A stretch of 64,000 bases of DNA from Bradyrhizobium sp. CCBAU 51627 (lineage in GTDB: Bacteria; Pseudomonadota; Alphaproteobacteria; Rhizobiales; Xanthobacteraceae): NCBI RefSeq assembly GCF_028128765.1, contig NZ_LBJG01000092.1, positions 181,842 to 245,841 on the forward strand, in the 5' to 3' direction. Shown here in pieces: positions 62,863 through 64,000 of this stretch (its first letter is position 1; each line of letters starts with the position of its first letter). A program made the position numbers and the translations under genes. Below the pieces are notes generated by a model that saw only the letters and a program-made list of their open reading frames with translations, was not told the origin of the DNA and made no database searches.

Positions 62863-63792
62863 ATGCCTGACAACGGTACCGATGACCAGATCGCCGCGGT
62901 CCGCGCCTTCAACCGCTTCTATACGCGCAAGCTCGGTGTGCTCGACCAGCACCTTGGCAACAGTCCGTTTTCGCTCAGCGAGGCGCGCGTGCTCTACGAG
63001 CTCGCACATCGCGACGACGTTTCGGCCAAGGAGATCGGAAACGAGCTTGGCCTCGACGCCGGCTATCTCAGCCGCATCGTCCAAAGCTTCGACGAAAACG
63101 GGCTGCTCACGCGGAAGCCCCTGCCCGCGGATCGCAGGCAATACCAACTCAGCCTGACCGCCAAAGGCCGCCAGGCCTTCGCCAAGCTGAACCTCGGCTC
63201 GCAAAATGAGGTCGCCGCAATGCTGGCGCAGCTTCCGGACGGCGAGGCAGCGCGGCTCACGCAGGCCATGGCGACCATCGAGGCCGTGCTCGAGCAAAGA
63301 GCAAGCCAGCCCGCTTCCGTCGTGCTGCGCAGCCATCGCGTCGGTGACATGGGCTGGGTCGTCTCGAAGCAAGCCGCTGCCTACGCCGCGGACTACAATT
63401 GGGACATCAGCTACGAAGCGCTGGTCGCCGAGATCTGCGCGCAGTTCATCAAGACCTATGACGCTGCGCGCGAGCACTGCTGGATCGCGGAAGTCGGTGG
63501 CGAGCCGGTCGGCTCGATCTTCCTGGTCAAGGCCACGGACGAGATCGCAAAGCTCCGCCTGTTGCAGGTGGAGAAGAAGGCACGCGGCTTGGGTGTCGGC
63601 CGCGCACTGGTGCAGCAATGCATCCAGGGAGCGCGCGAGAGGGGCTACAAGCGGATGACGCTATGGACGCAGAGCATCCTGATTGCGGCACGCGGCATCT
63701 ACAAGGCCGCCGGCTTCGAACTGGTCGCGACGAAACCGCATCACAGCTTCGGGCAGGATCTGATCGGCGAGACGTGGGAGATGGATCTCTAA
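62863..63792 (+). CDS. MarR-GNAT bifunctional regulator/acetyltransferase
   Basis: This 309-aa protein joins a MarR winged helix to a GNAT domain. The winged helix spans residues about 10-150: FSLSEARVLYELAHRDDVSAKEIGNELGLDAGYLSRIVQSFDENGL, then wing LPADRRQYQLSLTAKG. The GNAT domain spans about 155-309: CWIAEVGGEPVGSIFLVKAT, and the acetyl-CoA loop EKKARGLGVGRALVQQCI. The fusion suggests that a small molecule sensed by the MarR half is acetylated by the GNAT half or that acetyl-CoA modulates binding. ATG 62863 follows CGAGGTG. The 36-bp palindrome in its leader region is the probable operator. Confidence 0.92.
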   Translation: MPDNGTDDQIAAVRAFNRFYTRKLGVLDQHLGNSPFSLSEARVLYELAHRDDVSAKEIGNELGLDAGYLSRIVQSFDENGLLTRKPLPADRRQYQLSLTAKGRQAFAKLNLGSQNEVAAMLAQLPDGEAARLTQAMATIEAVLEQRASQPASVVLRSHRVGDMGWVVSKQAAAYAADYNWDISYEALVAEICAQFIKTYDAAREHCWIAEVGGEPVGSIFLVKATDEIAKLRLLQVEKKARGLGVGRALVQQCIQGARERGYKRMTLWTQSILIAARGIYKAAGFELVATKPHHSFGQDLIGETWEMDL

Positions 63793-63815
63793 CTGCGAGC
63801 GCGATCCGCATGACT

Positions 63816-63898
63816 GCGCTCTCGCCCCGTGTGGGAGAGGGCAGCGACACTGGTAGACGAAGGCTCACTTGGGTGAGGGGTATGTCTCCGGACATACC
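63816..63898. repeat. Intergenic element with UCCG-capped hairpin
   Basis: CTCGCCCC...GGGAGAGGG and later CACTTGGGTGAGGGG blocks match the purine-rich element commonly seen after Bradyrhizobium genes. At its end GGTATGTC (63879-63886) and GACATACC (63891-63898) close a perfect 8-bp stem with loop TCCG, which forms a C(UNCG)G tetraloop in RNA. It is non-coding. Confidence 0.6.
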
Positions 63899-63957
63899 GT
63901 GCGGATGGATACCCCTTGTATCTGCACGGGACCATTTTGTGCGATGGAAGCGACTTA

Positions 63958-63989
63958 GCGCCTTGGCCGGTGGCCACCGGCCAAGGCGC
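63958..63989. repeat. Perfect 32-bp palindrome
   Basis: Bases 63958-63989 read the same on both strands, centred between 63973 and 63974 (core GGTGGCCACC). The arms are GC-rich with no loop bases. No T-run follows on either side. The neighbouring gene lies outside the window, so the role (terminator, regulator site or repeat-element end) is open. Confidence 0.75.
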
Positions 63990-64000
63990 GTGGCGATGTC

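Overview
The window is a high-GC chromosomal segment of an alphaproteobacterium, most likely Bradyrhizobium or a close relative in the Nitrobacteraceae. The evidence is the gene repertoire: a NadQ-type Nudix regulator with nadABC, DUF6894, DUF1236, DUF2007, DUF3096 and TIGR02301 proteins, a PA0069-type radical SAM protein, a phosphoketolase-acetate kinase operon and a PPDK with a Lys/Ala-rich leader. Short palindromic elements of the kind common between rhizobial genes are scattered throughout. I see no tRNA, rRNA, CRISPR array, insertion sequence, phage or plasmid gene, so this is mostly ordinary core chromosome.

Layout. 1-7,400: the 3' end of a GrdB-like protein with Cys at the usual Sec position, a CaiB/BaiF CoA-transferase, an SRAP protein, small conserved proteins and a Nudix hydrolase, then an ECF sigma factor with a DUF4142-cupredoxin pair. 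The sigma gene and the pair share the same promoter motif. 7,600-13,000: dihydroorotase, the translationally coupled run ygfZ-tag-HD hydrolase, a protein phosphatase and a NadQ-like regulator. 13,000-20,200: a large DUF2339 membrane protein and two tandem chemoreceptors with a decayed third receptor tail between them. 20,300-27,300: a secreted protein, an AcuI-type reductase, an MFS carrier, and nadABC behind two copies of a palindromic operator. 27,300-38,900: a SleB-type hydrolase, ppdK, glyQS, an S49 peptidase, a methyltransferase and several tiny proteins. 39,000-51,900: polyprenyl synthase; an HxlR regulator, KAS-II, LysE and hydrolase run; ispE; a TPR protein; ETF-QO; a uracil-DNA glycosylase; a GT39-like membrane protein; and RNase HII. 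51,900-64,000: a VOC protein, the radical SAM protein, the phosphoketolase operon, an RMD1-family gene broken by an in-frame amber codon, a GT2-like protein and a MarR-GNAT fusion with a long palindromic operator.

How the genes work together. Phosphoketolase and acetate kinase turn sugar phosphates into acetate and ATP. They are followed by a 642-aa protein with a PhoU/DUF47-like tail and by a short PPDK that keeps the ATP-binding and phospho-histidine domains but lacks the PEP/pyruvate barrel. This looks like a phosphotransfer pair of unknown acceptor and is the best candidate here for an undescribed system. NAD synthesis (nadABC) and its probable repressor lie 10 kb apart in the same window. 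DNA-repair proteins are frequent (SRAP, Tag, UDG, radical SAM, RNase HII), and two of them end in sequences resembling the sliding-clamp-binding motif.

All assignments are read from the sequence by eye. Family names come from remembered motifs and no database search was run.
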